A stretch of 64,000 nt of DNA, taken from positions 34,365,531 through 34,429,530 of the forward strand of contig NC_135049.1 in NCBI RefSeq assembly GCF_051014685.1. Reading direction: 5' to 3'. The DNA comes from Ptiloglossa arizonensis. Lineage: Eukaryota; Arthropoda; Insecta; Hymenoptera; Colletidae. How positions within the stretch are numbered: the stretch's first letter is position 1; each line of letters begins with the position of its first letter. Under the pieces are notes generated by a model. The model ran no database searches. It had not been told where the DNA came from and worked only from the letters and a program-made list of their open reading frames with translations. This document shows positions 12,746 to 24,500 of the stretch, in pieces. The position numbers and the translations under genes are program-made.

Positions 12746-14233
12746 AGTTAGAAGTTATGGAATGCTTGAGAAACCATCAAAATTTTCACAAGTCTGATAC
12801 TCGAAACCAATAACTACTATGGCCCAGGGCAAAAATACACGTACCGTTTTAATCGGGCGAGTTTCTGCTTTCAGATGCAATAGGAATTTCTCGAGTTCGT
12901 CATTCCGTTCGCGAGATATGGGAGTTTGAAGTTAAGGAATGGTTGAGAAACCATCAAAATTTTCGCAATTCTGATGCTAGAAACCAATAACTACAATGCC
13001 CTAGGGGAAAAATACATATACCGTCGAAATCGGGCGAATTTCTGCTTTCAGATGCAACAGGAGTTTTTCGAGTTCGTCAATCCGTTCGCGAGATATGGGA
13101 GTTTGAAGTTAAGGAATGCTTGAGAAACCATCAAAATTTTTGCAAGTCTGATACTCGAAACCAATAACTACAAAGGCATAGGGGAAGAATGCACATACCT
13201 TTGTAATCGGGTGAGTTTCCACTCTCAGATGCAACGGGAATTTCCCGAATTCGTCAATCCGTTCGCGAGATATGGGAGTTTGAAGTTAAGGAACGGTTGA
13301 GAAACCTTCAAAATTTTCCCTGGTCTGATACTCGAAACCAATAACTGGAATGGCCTAGGTCAAAAATACACGTACCGTTGTAATAGGGCGTGTTTCTGCT
13401 TTCAGATACAATAGGAAATTCTCGAGTTCGTCAATCCGTTCGCGAGATGTGGGAGCTTGAAGATAAGGAATGCTTGAGGAACCATCAAAATGATCGCAAG
13501 TCTGATACTCGAAACCAATAACTAGAAAGGTCTTGGGGAAAAATACACGTACCGTTGTAATCGGGCGAGTTTATGCTTTCAGATGCAACAGGAATTTCTC
13601 GAGTTCGTCAATCCGTTCATGAGATATGGGAGTTTGAAGTTAAGGAATGGTTGAGAAACCATCAAAATTTTCGCTGGTCTGATACTCGAAACCAATAACT
13701 GGAATGGCCTAGGGGAAAAGTACACACACCATTGTATTCGGGCGAGTTTCTGCTTTCAGATGCAACAGGAATTTCTCGAGTGCGTCAATCCGTTCGCGAC
13801 ATATGGGAGTTTGAAGTTAAGGAATGGTTGAGAAACCATCAAAATTTTCGCAAGTCTGATACTCGAAACCAATAACTACAAAGGCCTAGGGGGAAAACAA
13901 ACATATCTTTGTAATCGGGCGAGTTTCTACTTTCTGGTGCAACAGGAATTTTTCGAGTTCGTCAATCCGTTCGCGAGATATAGGAGTTTGAAGTTAAGGA
14001 ATGGTTGTGAAACCATCACAATTTTCGCAAGTCTGATACTCGAAACCAATAACTGCAATGGCCTAGGGCAAAAATACACATACCGTTTTAATCGGGCGAG
14101 TTTCTGCTTTCAGATGCAACAGGAAATTCTCGAGTTCGTCAATCCGTTCATGAGATATGGGAGTTTGAAGTTAAGGAATGGTTGAGAAACCATCAAAATT
14201 TTCGCAAGTCTGATACTCGAAACCAATAACTAC

Positions 14234-14564
14234 AATGGCCTAGGGCAAAAATACACATACCGTTTTAATCGGGCGAGTTTCTGCTTTCAGATGCAATAGG
14301 AAATTCTCGAGTTCGTCAATCCGTTCGCGAGATATGGAAGTTTGAAGTTAAGGAATGATTGAGAAACCATCAAAATTTTCGCAATTCTGATACTCGAAAC
14401 CAATAACTGGAATGGCTTGGGGGAAAAGTACACACACCATTGTAATTGGGCGAGCTTCTGCTTTCTGATGCAATAGGAAATTCTCGAGTTCTGCAATCCG
14501 TTCGCGAGATATGGGTGTGTGAAGTTAAGGAATGGTTGAGAAACCATCAAAATTTTCGCAAGTC
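14234..14564. repeat. Marker dimer with GGGTGTGTGAAG, copy 2 of 3
   Basis: Second copy of the dimer at 12,110. It differs by a few substitutions, such as GGCTTGGGGG and TGTAATTGGGCG in place of GGCCTGGGGG and TGTAATCGGGCG. Confidence 0.8.
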
Positions 14565-14809
14565 TGATACTCGAAACCAATAACTACAAAGGCCTTGGGG
14601 AAAAATACATGTACCGTTGTAATCGGGCGAGTTTATGCTTTCAGATGCAACAGGAATTTCTCGAGTTCGTCAATCCGTTCGCGAGATATGGGAGTTTGAA
14701 GTTATGGAATGCATGAGAAACCATCAAAATTTTCGCAAGTCTGATACTCGAAACCAATAACTACAAAGGCATAGGGGAAGAATGCACATACCTTTATAAT
14801 CGGGCGAGT

Positions 14810-15230
14810 TTCCGCTCTCAGATGCAACAGGAATTTCTCGAGTTCGTCATTCCGTTCGCGAGATATGGGAGTTTGAAGTTAAGGAATGGTTGAGAAACCA
14901 TCAAAATTTTCGCAAGTCTGATACTCGAAACCAATAACTACAAAGGCATAGGGGAAAAATCCACATACCTTTGTAATCGGGCCAGTTTCCGCTCTCAGTT
15001 GCAACAGGAATTTCTCGAGTTCGTCATTCCGTTCGCGAGATATGGAAGTTTGAAGTTAAGGAATGCTTGAGAAACCATCAAAATCTTCGCTGGTCTGATA
15101 CTCGAAACCAACAACTGGAATGGCCTAGGGGAAAAGTACACACACCGTTGTAATCGGGAGAGTTTCTGCTTTCAGATGCAATGGGAAATTCTCGAGTTCG
15201 TCAATCCGTTCGCGAGATATGGGAGTTTGA
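14810..15230. repeat. Duplicated block in domain B, copy 1 (partner 18526-18946)
   Basis: Matches 18,526-18,946 at offset 3,716 bp (21 x 177 minus 1). Shared rare features are GGGCCAGTTTCCGCTCTCAG, AAATCTTCGCTGG, ACCAACAACTGG and TCGGGAGAGTTTC. The missing base in the offset is explained by a 1-bp deletion near 17,980 (ACCATTTGATCGGG). Confidence 0.75.
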
Positions 15231-16534
15231 AGTTAAGGAATGGTTGAGAAACCATCAAAATTTTCGCTGGTCTGATACTCGAAACCAATAACTGGAATGG
15301 CCTAGGGGAAAAGTACACACACCATTGTATTCGGGCGAGTTTCTGCTTTCAGATGCAACAGGAATTTCCCGAGTTCGTCAATCCGTTCGCGGGATATGGG
15401 AGTTTGAAGTTAAGGAATGCTTGAGATACCATCAAAATTATCGCAAGTCTGATACTCGAAACCAATAACTACAAAGGCCTTGGGGAAAAATACATGTACC
15501 GTTGTAATCGGGCGAGTTTATGCTTTCAGATGCAACAGGAATTTCTCGAGTTCGTCAATCCGTTCGCGAGATATGGGAGTTTGAAGTTATGGAATGCTTG
15601 AGAAACCATCAAAATTTTCGCAAGTCTGATACTCGAAACCAATAACTACAAAGGCATAGGGGAAGAATGCACATACCTTTATAATCGGGCGAGTTTCCGC
15701 TCTCAGATGCAACAGGAATTTCTCGAGTTCGTCAATCCGTTCGCGAGATATGGGAGTTTGAAGTTATGGAATGCTTGAGAAACCATCAAAATTTTCGCAA
15801 GTCTGATACTCGAAACCAATAACTACAAAGGCATAGGGGAAGAATGCACATACCTTTATAATCGGGCGAGTTTCCGCTCTCAGATGCAACAGGAATTTCT
15901 CGAGTTCGTCATTCCGTTCGCGAGATATGGGAGTTTGAAGTTAAGGAATGGTTGAGAAACCATCAAAATTTTCGCAAGTCTGATACTCGAAACCAATAAC
16001 TACAAAGGCCTAGTGGAAAAATACACATACCGTTGTAATCGGGCGAGTTTCTACTTCCACATGCAACAGGAATTTCTCGAGTTCGTCAATCCGTTCGCGA
16101 GATATGGGAGTTTGAAGTTAAGGAATGGTTGAGAAACCATCAAAATTTTCGCTGGTCTGATACTCGAAACCAATAACTGGAATGGCCTAGGGGAAAAGTA
16201 CACACACCATTGTATTCGGGCGAGTTTCTGCTTTCAGATGCAACAGGAATTTCTCGAGTGCGTCAATCCGTTCGCGACATATGGGAGTTTGAAGTTAAGG
16301 AATGGTTGAGAAACCATCAAAATTTTCGCAAGTCTGATACTCGAAACCAATAACTACAAAGGCCTAGGTGGAAAATACACATACCGTTTTAATCGGGCGA
16401 GTTTCTGCTTTCAGATGCAACAGGAAATTCTCGAGTTCGTCAATCCGTTCATGAGATATGGGAGTTTGAAGTTAAGGAATGGTTGAGAAACCATCAAAAT
16501 TTTCGCAAGTCTGATACTCGAAACCAATAACTAC

Positions 16535-16865
16535 AATGGCCTAGGGCAAAAATACACATACCGTTTTAATCGGGCGAGTTTCTGCTTTCAGATGCAATAG
16601 GAAATTCTCGAGTTCGTCAATCCGTTCGCGAGATATGGAAGTTTGAAGTTAAGGAATGATTGAGAAACCATCAAAATTTTCGCAATTCTGATACTCGAAA
16701 CCAATAACTGGAATGGCCTGGGGGAAAAGTACACACACCATTGTAATCGGGCGAGCTTCTGCTTTCTGATGCAATAGGAAATTCTCGAGTTCTGCAATCC
16801 GTTCGCGAGATATGGGTGTGTGAAGTTAAGGAATGGTTGAGAAACCATCAAAATTTTCGCAAGTC
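16535..16865. repeat. Marker dimer with GGGTGTGTGAAG, copy 3 of 3
   Basis: Third copy of the dimer. Its left flank (from 16,159) also resembles 13,681 onward at offset 2,478 bp (14 x 177), minus one monomer, so the dimer moved together with neighbours. Confidence 0.8.
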
Positions 16866-17344
16866 TGATACTCGAAACCAATAACTACAATGGCCTAGGG
16901 CAAAAATGCACATACCGTTGAAATCGGGCGAGTTTCTGCTTTCAGATGCAACAGGAATTTCTCGAGTTCGTCAATCCGTTCGCGGGATATGGGAGTTTGA
17001 AGTTAAGGAATGCTTGAGATACCATCAAAATTATCGCAAGTCTGATACTCGAAACCAATAACTACAAAGGCCTTGGGGAAAAATACATGTACCGTTGTCA
17101 TCGGGCGAGTTTATGCTTTCAGATGCAACAGGAATTTCTCGAGTTCGTCAATCCGTTCGCGAGATATGGGAGTTTGAAGTTATGGAATGCTTGAGAAACC
17201 ATCAAAATTTTCGCAAGTCTGATACTCGAAACCAATAACTACAAAGGCATAGGGGAAGAATGCACATACCTTTATAATCGGGCGAGTTTCCGCTCTCAGA
17301 TGCAACAGGAATTTCTCGAGTTCGTCATTCCGTTCGCGAGATAT

Positions 17345-18310
17345 GGGAGTTTGAAGTTACGGAATGGTTGAGAAACAATCAAAATTTTCGCAAGTCTGAT
17401 ACTCGAAACCAATAACTGGAATGGCCTAGGGGAAAAGTACACATACCGTTGTAATCGGGCGACTTTCTACTTTCAGATGCAACAGGAATTTCTCGAGTTC
17501 GTCAATCCGTTCGCGAGAAATGGGAGTTTGAAGTTAAGGAATGGATGAGAAATCATCAAAATTTTCGCAAGTCTGATACACGAATCCAATAACTACTATG
17601 GCCTAGGGCAAAAATACATATACCGTTCTAATCGGGCTAGTTTCAACTTTCAAACGCAACAGGAATTTCTCGAGTTCGTCAATCCGTTCGCGAGATATGG
17701 GAGATTGAAGTTAAGGAATGGTTGAGAAACCATCAAAATTTTCGCAAGTCTGATACTCGAAACCAATAACTGGAATGGCCTACTCGAAAAGTACACATAC
17801 TGTTGTAATCGGGCGACTTTCTACTTTCACATGCAACAGGAATTTCTCGAGTTCGTCAATCCATTCGCGGGATATGGGAGTTTGAAGTTAAGGAATGGTT
17901 GAGAAACCATCAAAATTTTCGCAAGTCTGATACTCGAAACCAATAACTACAAATGCCTAGGGGAAAAATACACATACCATTTGATCGGGCGAGATTCTAC
18001 TTTCACATGCAACAGGAATTTCTGGAGTTCGTCAATCCGTTCGCGAGATATGGAAGTTTGAAATTAAGGCATGCTTGAGAAACCATCAAAATTTTCGCTG
18101 GTCTGATACTCGAAAACAACAACTGGAATGGCCTAGGGGAAAAGAACACATACCATTGTAATCGGGCGAGTTTCTGCTTTTAGATGCAATAGGAAATTCT
18201 CGAGTTCGTCAATGCGTTCGCGAGATATGGGAGGTTGAAGTTAAGGAATGCCTGAGATATCATCCAAATTTTCGCAAGTCTGATTCTCGAAACCAAGAAC
18301 TACAAAGGCC
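17345..18310. repeat. 965-bp block with rare monomers, copy 1 (partner 20176-21141)
   Basis: Matches 20,176-21,141 at offset 2,831 bp (16 x 177 minus 1). It holds the most unusual monomers of the left half: GGATGAGAAATCATC, GGGCTAGTTTCAACTTTC with AAACGCAACAGG, GGCCTACTCGAAAAG with CATACTGTTG, ACCATTTGATCGGG (1 bp short), GAAATTAAGGCATGC, and CTGAGATATCATCC. The two copies are nearly the same, so this duplication is younger than most in the region. Confidence 0.85.
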
Positions 18311-18525
18311 TAGGGCAAAAATGCACATACCGTTGAAATCGGGCGAGTTTCTGCTTTCAGTTGCAACAGGAATTTCTCGAGTTCGTCAATCCGTTCGCGG
18401 GATATGGGAGTTTGAAGTTAAGGAATGCTTGAGATACCATAAAAATTTTCGCAAGTCTGATACTCGAAACCAATAACTAAAAAGGCATAGGGGAAGAATG
18501 CACATACCTTTATAATCGGGCGAGT

Positions 18526-18946
18526 TTCCGCTCTCAGATGCAACAGGAATTTCTCGAGTTCGTCATTCCGTTCGCGAGATATGGGAGTTTGATGTTAAGG
18601 AATGGTTGAGAAACCATCAAAATTTTCGCAAGTCTGATACTCGAAACCAATAACTACAAAGGCATAGGGGAAAAATGCACATACCTTTGTAATCGGGCCA
18701 GTTTCCGCTCTCAGATGCAACAGGAATTTCTCGAGTTCGTCATTCCGTTCGCGAGATATGGAAGTTTGAAGTTAAGGAATGCTTGAGAAACCATCAAAAT
18801 CTTCGCTGGTCTGATACTCGAAACCAACAACTGGAATGGCCTAGGGGAAAAGTACACACACCGTTGTAATCGGGAGAGTTTCTGCTTTCAGATGCAATGG
18901 GAAATTCTCGAGTTCGTCAATCCGTTCGCGAGATATGGGAGTTTGA
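18526..18946. repeat. Duplicated block in domain B, copy 2 (partner 14810-15230)
   Basis: Partner of 14,810-15,230. The closest variant string, GGGCCAGTTTCCGC, falls at 18,697, and the ACCAACAACTGG monomer follows in the same order as in copy 1. Confidence 0.75.
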
Positions 18947-20175
18947 AGTTAAGGAATGGTTGAGAGACCATCAAAATTTTCGCAAGTCTGATACTCGAAA
19001 CCAATAACTACAAAGGCCTAGTGGAAAAATACACATACCGTTGTAATCGGGCGAGTTTCTACTTCCACATGCAACAGGAATTTCTCGAGTTCGTCAATCC
19101 GTTCGCGAGATATGGGAGTTTGAAGTTAAGGAATGGTTGAGAAACCATCACAATTTTCGCTGGTCTGATACTCGAAACCAATAACTGGAATGGCCTAGGG
19201 GAAAAGTACACACACCATTGTATTCGGGCGAGTTTCTGCTTTCAGATGCAACAGGAATTTCTCGAGTGCGTCAATCCGTTCGCGACATATGGGAGTTTGA
19301 AGTTAAGGAATGGTTGAGAAACCATCAAAATTTTCGCAAGTCTGATACTCGAAACCAATAACTACAATGGCCTAGGGCAAAAATGCACATACCGTTGAAA
19401 TCGGGCGAGTTTCTGCTTTCAGATGCAACAGGAATTTCTCGAGTTCGTCAATCCGTTCGCGGGATATGGGAGTTTGAAGTTAAGGAATGCTTGAGATACC
19501 ATCAAAATTATCGCAAGTCTGATACTCGAAACCAATAACTACAAAGGCCTTGGGGAAAAATACATGTACCGTTGTAATCGGGCGAGTTTATGCTTTCAGA
19601 TGCAACAGGAATTTCTCGAGTTCGTCAATCCGTTCGCGAGATATGGGAGTTTGAAGTGATGGAATGCTTGAGAAACCATCAAAATTTTCGCAAGTCTGAT
19701 ACTCGAAACCAATAACTACAAAGGCATAGGGGAAGAATGCACATACCTTTATAATCGGGCGAGTTTCCGCTCTCAGATGCAACAAGAATTTCTCGAGTTC
19801 GTCGATCCGTTCGCGAGATATGGGAGTTAGAAGTTATGGAATGCTTGAGAAACTATCAAAATTTTCGCAAGTCTGATACGCGAAACCAATAACTACAATG
19901 GCCTAGGGGAAAAATACTCATACCGTTGTAATTGGGCGAGTTTCTACTTTCAGATGCAACAGGAATTTCTCGAGTTCGTCAATCCGTTTGCGAGATATGG
20001 GAGTTTGAAGTTACGGAATGGTTGAGAAACCATCAAAACTTTCGCAAGTCTGATACTCGAAACCAATAACTACACAGGCCTAGGGGAAAAATACACATAC
20101 CGTTGTAATCGGGCGAGTTTCTACTTTCAGATGCAACAGGAATTTCTCGCCTTCGTCGATCCGTTCGCGAGATAT

Positions 20176-21141
20176 GGGAGTTTGAAGTTAAGGAATGGTT
20201 GAGAAACCATCAAAATTTTCGCAAGTCTGATACTCGAAACCAATAACTGGAATGGCCTAGGGGAAAAGTACACATACCGTTGTAATGGGGCGACTTTCTA
20301 CTTTCAGATGCAACAGGAATTTCTCGAGTTCGTCAATCCGTTCGCGAGAAATGGGAGTTTGAAGTTAAGGAATGGATGAGAAATCATCAAAATTTTCGCA
20401 AGTCTGATACACGAATCCAATAACTACTATGGCCTAGGGCAAAAATACACATACCGTTCTAATCGGGCTAGTTTCAACTTTCAAACGCAACAGGAATTTC
20501 TCGAGTTCGTCAATCCGTTCGCGAGATATGGGAGTTTGAAGTTAAGGAATGGTTGAGAAACCATCAAAATTTTCGCAAGTCTGATACTCGAAACCAATAA
20601 CTGGAATGGCCTACTCGAAAAGTACACATACTGTTGTAATCGGGCGACTTTCTACTTTCACATGCAACAGGAATTTCTCGAGTTCGTCAATCCATTCGCG
20701 GGATATGGGAGTTTGAAGTTAAGGAATGGTTGAGAAACCATCAAAATTTTCGCAAATCTGATACTCGAAACCAATAACTACAAATGCCTAGGGGAAAAAT
20801 ACACATACCATTTGATCGGGCGAGATTCTACTTTCACATGCAACAGGAATTTCTGGAGTTCGTCAATCCGTTCGCGAGATATGGAAGTTTGAAATTAAGG
20901 CATGCTTGAGAAACCATCAAAATTTTCGCTGGTCTGATACTCGAAAACAACAACTGGAATGGCCTAGGGGAAAAGAACACATACCATTGTAATCGGGCGA
21001 GTTTCTGCTTTTAGATGCAATAGGAAATTCTCGAGTTCGTCAATGCGTTCGCGAGATATGGGAGGTTGAAGTTAAGGAATGCCTGAGATATCATCCAAAT
21101 TTTCGCAAGTCTGATTCTCGAAACCAAGAACTACAAAGGCC
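20176..21141. repeat. 965-bp block with rare monomers, copy 2 (partner 17345-18310)
   Basis: Right-hand copy, with the same monomer order and the same 1-bp deletion. It separates from copy 1 near 21,141, where GGCCTAGCGGAAAAATGC replaces GGCCTAGGGCAAAAATGC. Confidence 0.85.
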
Positions 21142-21599
21142 TAGCGGAAAAATGCACATACCGTTGTAACCGGGCGATTTTCTGCTTTCAGATGCAATAG
21201 GAAATTCTCGAGTTCGTCAATCCGTTCGCGAGGTATGTAAGTGTGAAGTTAAGGAATGGTTGAGAAACCATCAAAATTTTCGCAAGTCTGATACTCGAAA
21301 CCAATAACTACTATGGCCTAGGGCAAAAATGCACATACCGTTGTAACCGGGCGAGTTTCTGCTTTCAGATGCAATAGGAAATTCTCGAGTTCGTCAACCC
21401 GTTCGCGAGATATGGAAGTTTGAAGTTAAGGCATGCTTGAGAAACCATCAAAATTTTCGCTGGTCTGATACTCGAAACCAACAACTGGAATGGCCTAGGG
21501 AAAAATACACATACCATTGTAATCGGGCGAGTTTCTACTTTCAGATACAACAGGAATTTCACGAGTTCGTCAATGCGTTCGCGAGATATGGGAGTTTGA

Positions 21600-24500
21600 A
21601 GTTAAGGAATGGTTGAGAAACCATCAAAATTTTCGCAAGTCTGATACGCGAAACCAATAACTACTATGGCCTAGGGCAAAAATACACATACCGTTGTAAT
21701 CGGGCGAGTTTCTGCTTTCAGTTGCAATGGGAAATTCTCGAGTTCGCCAATCCGTTCGCGAGATATGGAAGTTTGAAGTTAAAGAATGCTTGAGAAACCA
21801 TCAAAATTTTCGCTGGTCTGATACTCGAAAACGACAACTGGAATGGCCTAGGGGAAAAGAAAACACACCGTTGTAATCGGGCGAGTTTCTGCTTTTAAAT
21901 GCAATAGGAGATTCTCGAGTTCGTCAATCCGTTCGCGAGATATGGGAGTTGGAAGTTAAGGAATGTTTGAGAAACCATCAAAATTTTCGCAAGTCTGATA
22001 CTCGAAACCAATAACTACAATGGCCTACTGGAAAAATGCACATACAGTTCTAATCGGGCGAGTTTCTGCTTTCAGATGCAACAGGAAATTCTCGAGTTCG
22101 TCAATCCGTTCGGGAGATATGGAAGTGTGAAGTTAAGGAATGGTTGAGAAACCATCAAAATTTTCGCAAGTCTGATACTCGAAACCAATAACAATAACGG
22201 CCTAGGGGAAAAGTACACACACCATTGTATTCGGGCGTGTTTCTACTTTCAGATGCAATAGGAAATTCTCGAGTTCGTCAATGCGTTCGCGAGATATGGA
22301 AGTTTGAAGTTAAGGAATGCTTGAGAAACCATCAAAATTTCGCAAGGCTGATACTCGAAACCAATAACTACAAAGGCCTAGGGGAAAAATACACATCCCG
22401 TTGTAATCGGGCGAGTTTCTACTTCCACATGCAAAAGGAATTTCTCGAGTTCGTCAATCCGTTCGCGAGATATGGGAGTTTGAAGTTAAGGAATGGTTTA
22501 GAAACCATGAAAATTTTCGCTCGTCGAATACTCGAAACCAATACCTGGAATGGCCTGGGGGAAAAGTACAAACACCATTGTATTCGGGCGTGTTTCTACT
22601 TTCAGATGCAATAAGAAATTCTCGAGATCGTCAATGCGTTCGCGAGATATGGGAGTTTGAAGTTAAGGAATGGTTTAGAAACCATGAAAATTTTCGCTCG
22701 TCGAATACTCGAAACCAATACCTGGAATGGCCTGGGGGAAAAGTACAAACACCATTGTATTCGGGCGTGTTTCTACTTTCAGATGCAATAAGAAATTCTC
22801 GAGATCGTCAATGCGTTCGCGAGATATGGAAATTTGAAGTTAAGGAATGATTGAGAAACCATCAAAATTTTCGCAAGTCTGATTCTCGAAACCAAGAACT
22901 ACAAAGGCCTAGCGGAAAAATGCACATACTGTTGTAACCGGGCGATTTTCTGCTTTCAGATGCAATAGGAAATTCTCGAGTTCATCAATCCGTTCGCGAG
23001 ATATGTAAGTGTGAAGTTAAGGAATGGTTGAGAAACCATCAAAATTTTCGCAAGTCTGATACTCGAAACCAATAACTACTATGGCCTAGGGCAAAAATGC
23101 ACATATCGTTGTAACCGGGCGAGTTTCTGCTTTCAGATGCAATAGGAAATTCTCGAGTTCGTCAATCCGTTCGCGAGATATGTAAGTGTGAAGTTAAGGA
23201 ATGGTTGAGAAACCATCAAAATTATCGCAAGTCTGATACTCGAAACCAATAACTGGAATGGCCTAGGGGAAAAGTACACATACCATTGTAATCGAGCGAG
23301 TATCTACTTTCAGATGCAACAGGAATTTCTCGAGTTCGTCAATCCGTTCGCGAGAAATGGGAGTTTGAAGTTAAGGAATGGTTGAGAAACCATCAAAATT
23401 TTCGCTGGTCGGATACTCGAAACCAATAACTGGAATGGCCAAGGGGAAAAGTACAAACACCATTGTAATCGGGCGGGTTTCTACTTTCAGACACAACAGG
23501 AATTTCTCGAGTTCGTCAATGCGTTCGCGAGGTATGGGAGTTTGAAGTTAAGGAATGGCTGAGAAATCATCAAAATTTTCGCAAGTCTGATACTCGAATC
23601 CAATAACTACTATGGCCTAGGGCAAAAATACACATACCGTTAAATCGGGCGAGTTTCTGCTTTCAGATGCAATAGGAAATTCTCGAGTTCGTCAAACCGT
23701 TAGCGAGATGTGTAAGTGTCAAGTTAAGGAATGGTTGAGAAACCATCAAAATTTTCGCAAGTCTGATCCTCTAAACCTATAACTACAATGGCCTAGGGGA
23801 AAAATACACATACCGTTGTATTCGGGAGAGTTTCTACTTTCAGATGCAACAGGAATTTCTCGAGTTTGTCAATCCGTTCGCGAGATATGGAAGTTTCAAG
23901 ATAAGGAATGGTTGAGAAACCTTCAAAATTTTCGCAGGTCTGATACTCGAAACCAATAACTGGAATCGCCTAGGGGAAAAGTACACACACCATTCTAATC
24001 GGGCGAGTTTCTGCTTTCAGATGCAATAGGAAATTCTCGAGTTCGTCAATCCGTTCGCGAGATATGTAAGTGTGAAGTTGAGGAATGGTTGAGAAACCAT
24101 CAAAATTATCGCAAATCTGATACTCGAAACCAATAACTACAATGGCTTAGGGGAAAAATACACATACCGTTGTAATCGGGCGAGTTTCTGCTCTCACATG
24201 CAACAGGAATTTCTCGAGTTCGCCAATCCGTTCGCGAGATATGGGAGTTTGAAGTTAAGGAATGGTTGAGAAACCATCAAAATTTTCGCACGTCTGATAC
24301 TCGAAACCAGTAACTACTATGGCCTAGGGCAAAAATGCACATACCGTTGTAATCGGGCGAGTTTCTGCTTTCCGATACAACAGGAATTTCTCGAGTTCGT
24401 CAATGCGTGCGCGAGATATGGGAGTTTGAAGTTAAGGAATGGCTGTGAAATCATCAAAATTTTCCCAAGTCTGATACTCGAAACCAATAACTACTATGGC

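Larger units (their letters stand above)
1..13600. repeat. Array domain A: diverse monomers, scattered short duplications
   Basis: About 77 monomers carrying variants that are rare or absent further right. Markers are CCTAGGTCAAAAATACACGT, GAAGTTGAGGAATGG, GTTAGAAGTTATGG, and TCCAATAACAAGTATGG. The last typical CCTAGGTC monomer lies near 13,355. Neighbouring monomers are usually of different types and no HOR of constant length runs through the domain. Related segments lie at irregular multiples of 177 bp. The variants associated with the right half, such as CTGGTCGAATAC and GTAAGTGTGAAG, are missing. There is no coding potential: frames of 60-100 codons here arise when variants remove the stops that typical monomers carry. 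Confidence 0.8.
13600..21600. repeat. Array domain B: mixed dimer-like monomers
   Basis: About 45 monomers. Typical markers are GCGAGTTTATGCTTTCAG, TTTATAATCGGGCG with TTTCCGCTCTCAG, and pairs in which a CAAGTCTG / ACCGTTG monomer neighbours a CTGGTCTG / AAAAGTACACACACCATTG monomer. Blocks of 0.3-1 kb are duplicated at offsets of 12-21 monomers. No constant HOR length is visible. I found nothing other than satellite. Confidence 0.75.

Noticed and set aside
22225..22614. 129-codon plus-strand frame, longest in the window
   Set aside because: Made of satellite monomers with a 1-bp deletion (near 22,335) that joins frames. Its protein is an internal repeat of the monomer translation. Not a gene.
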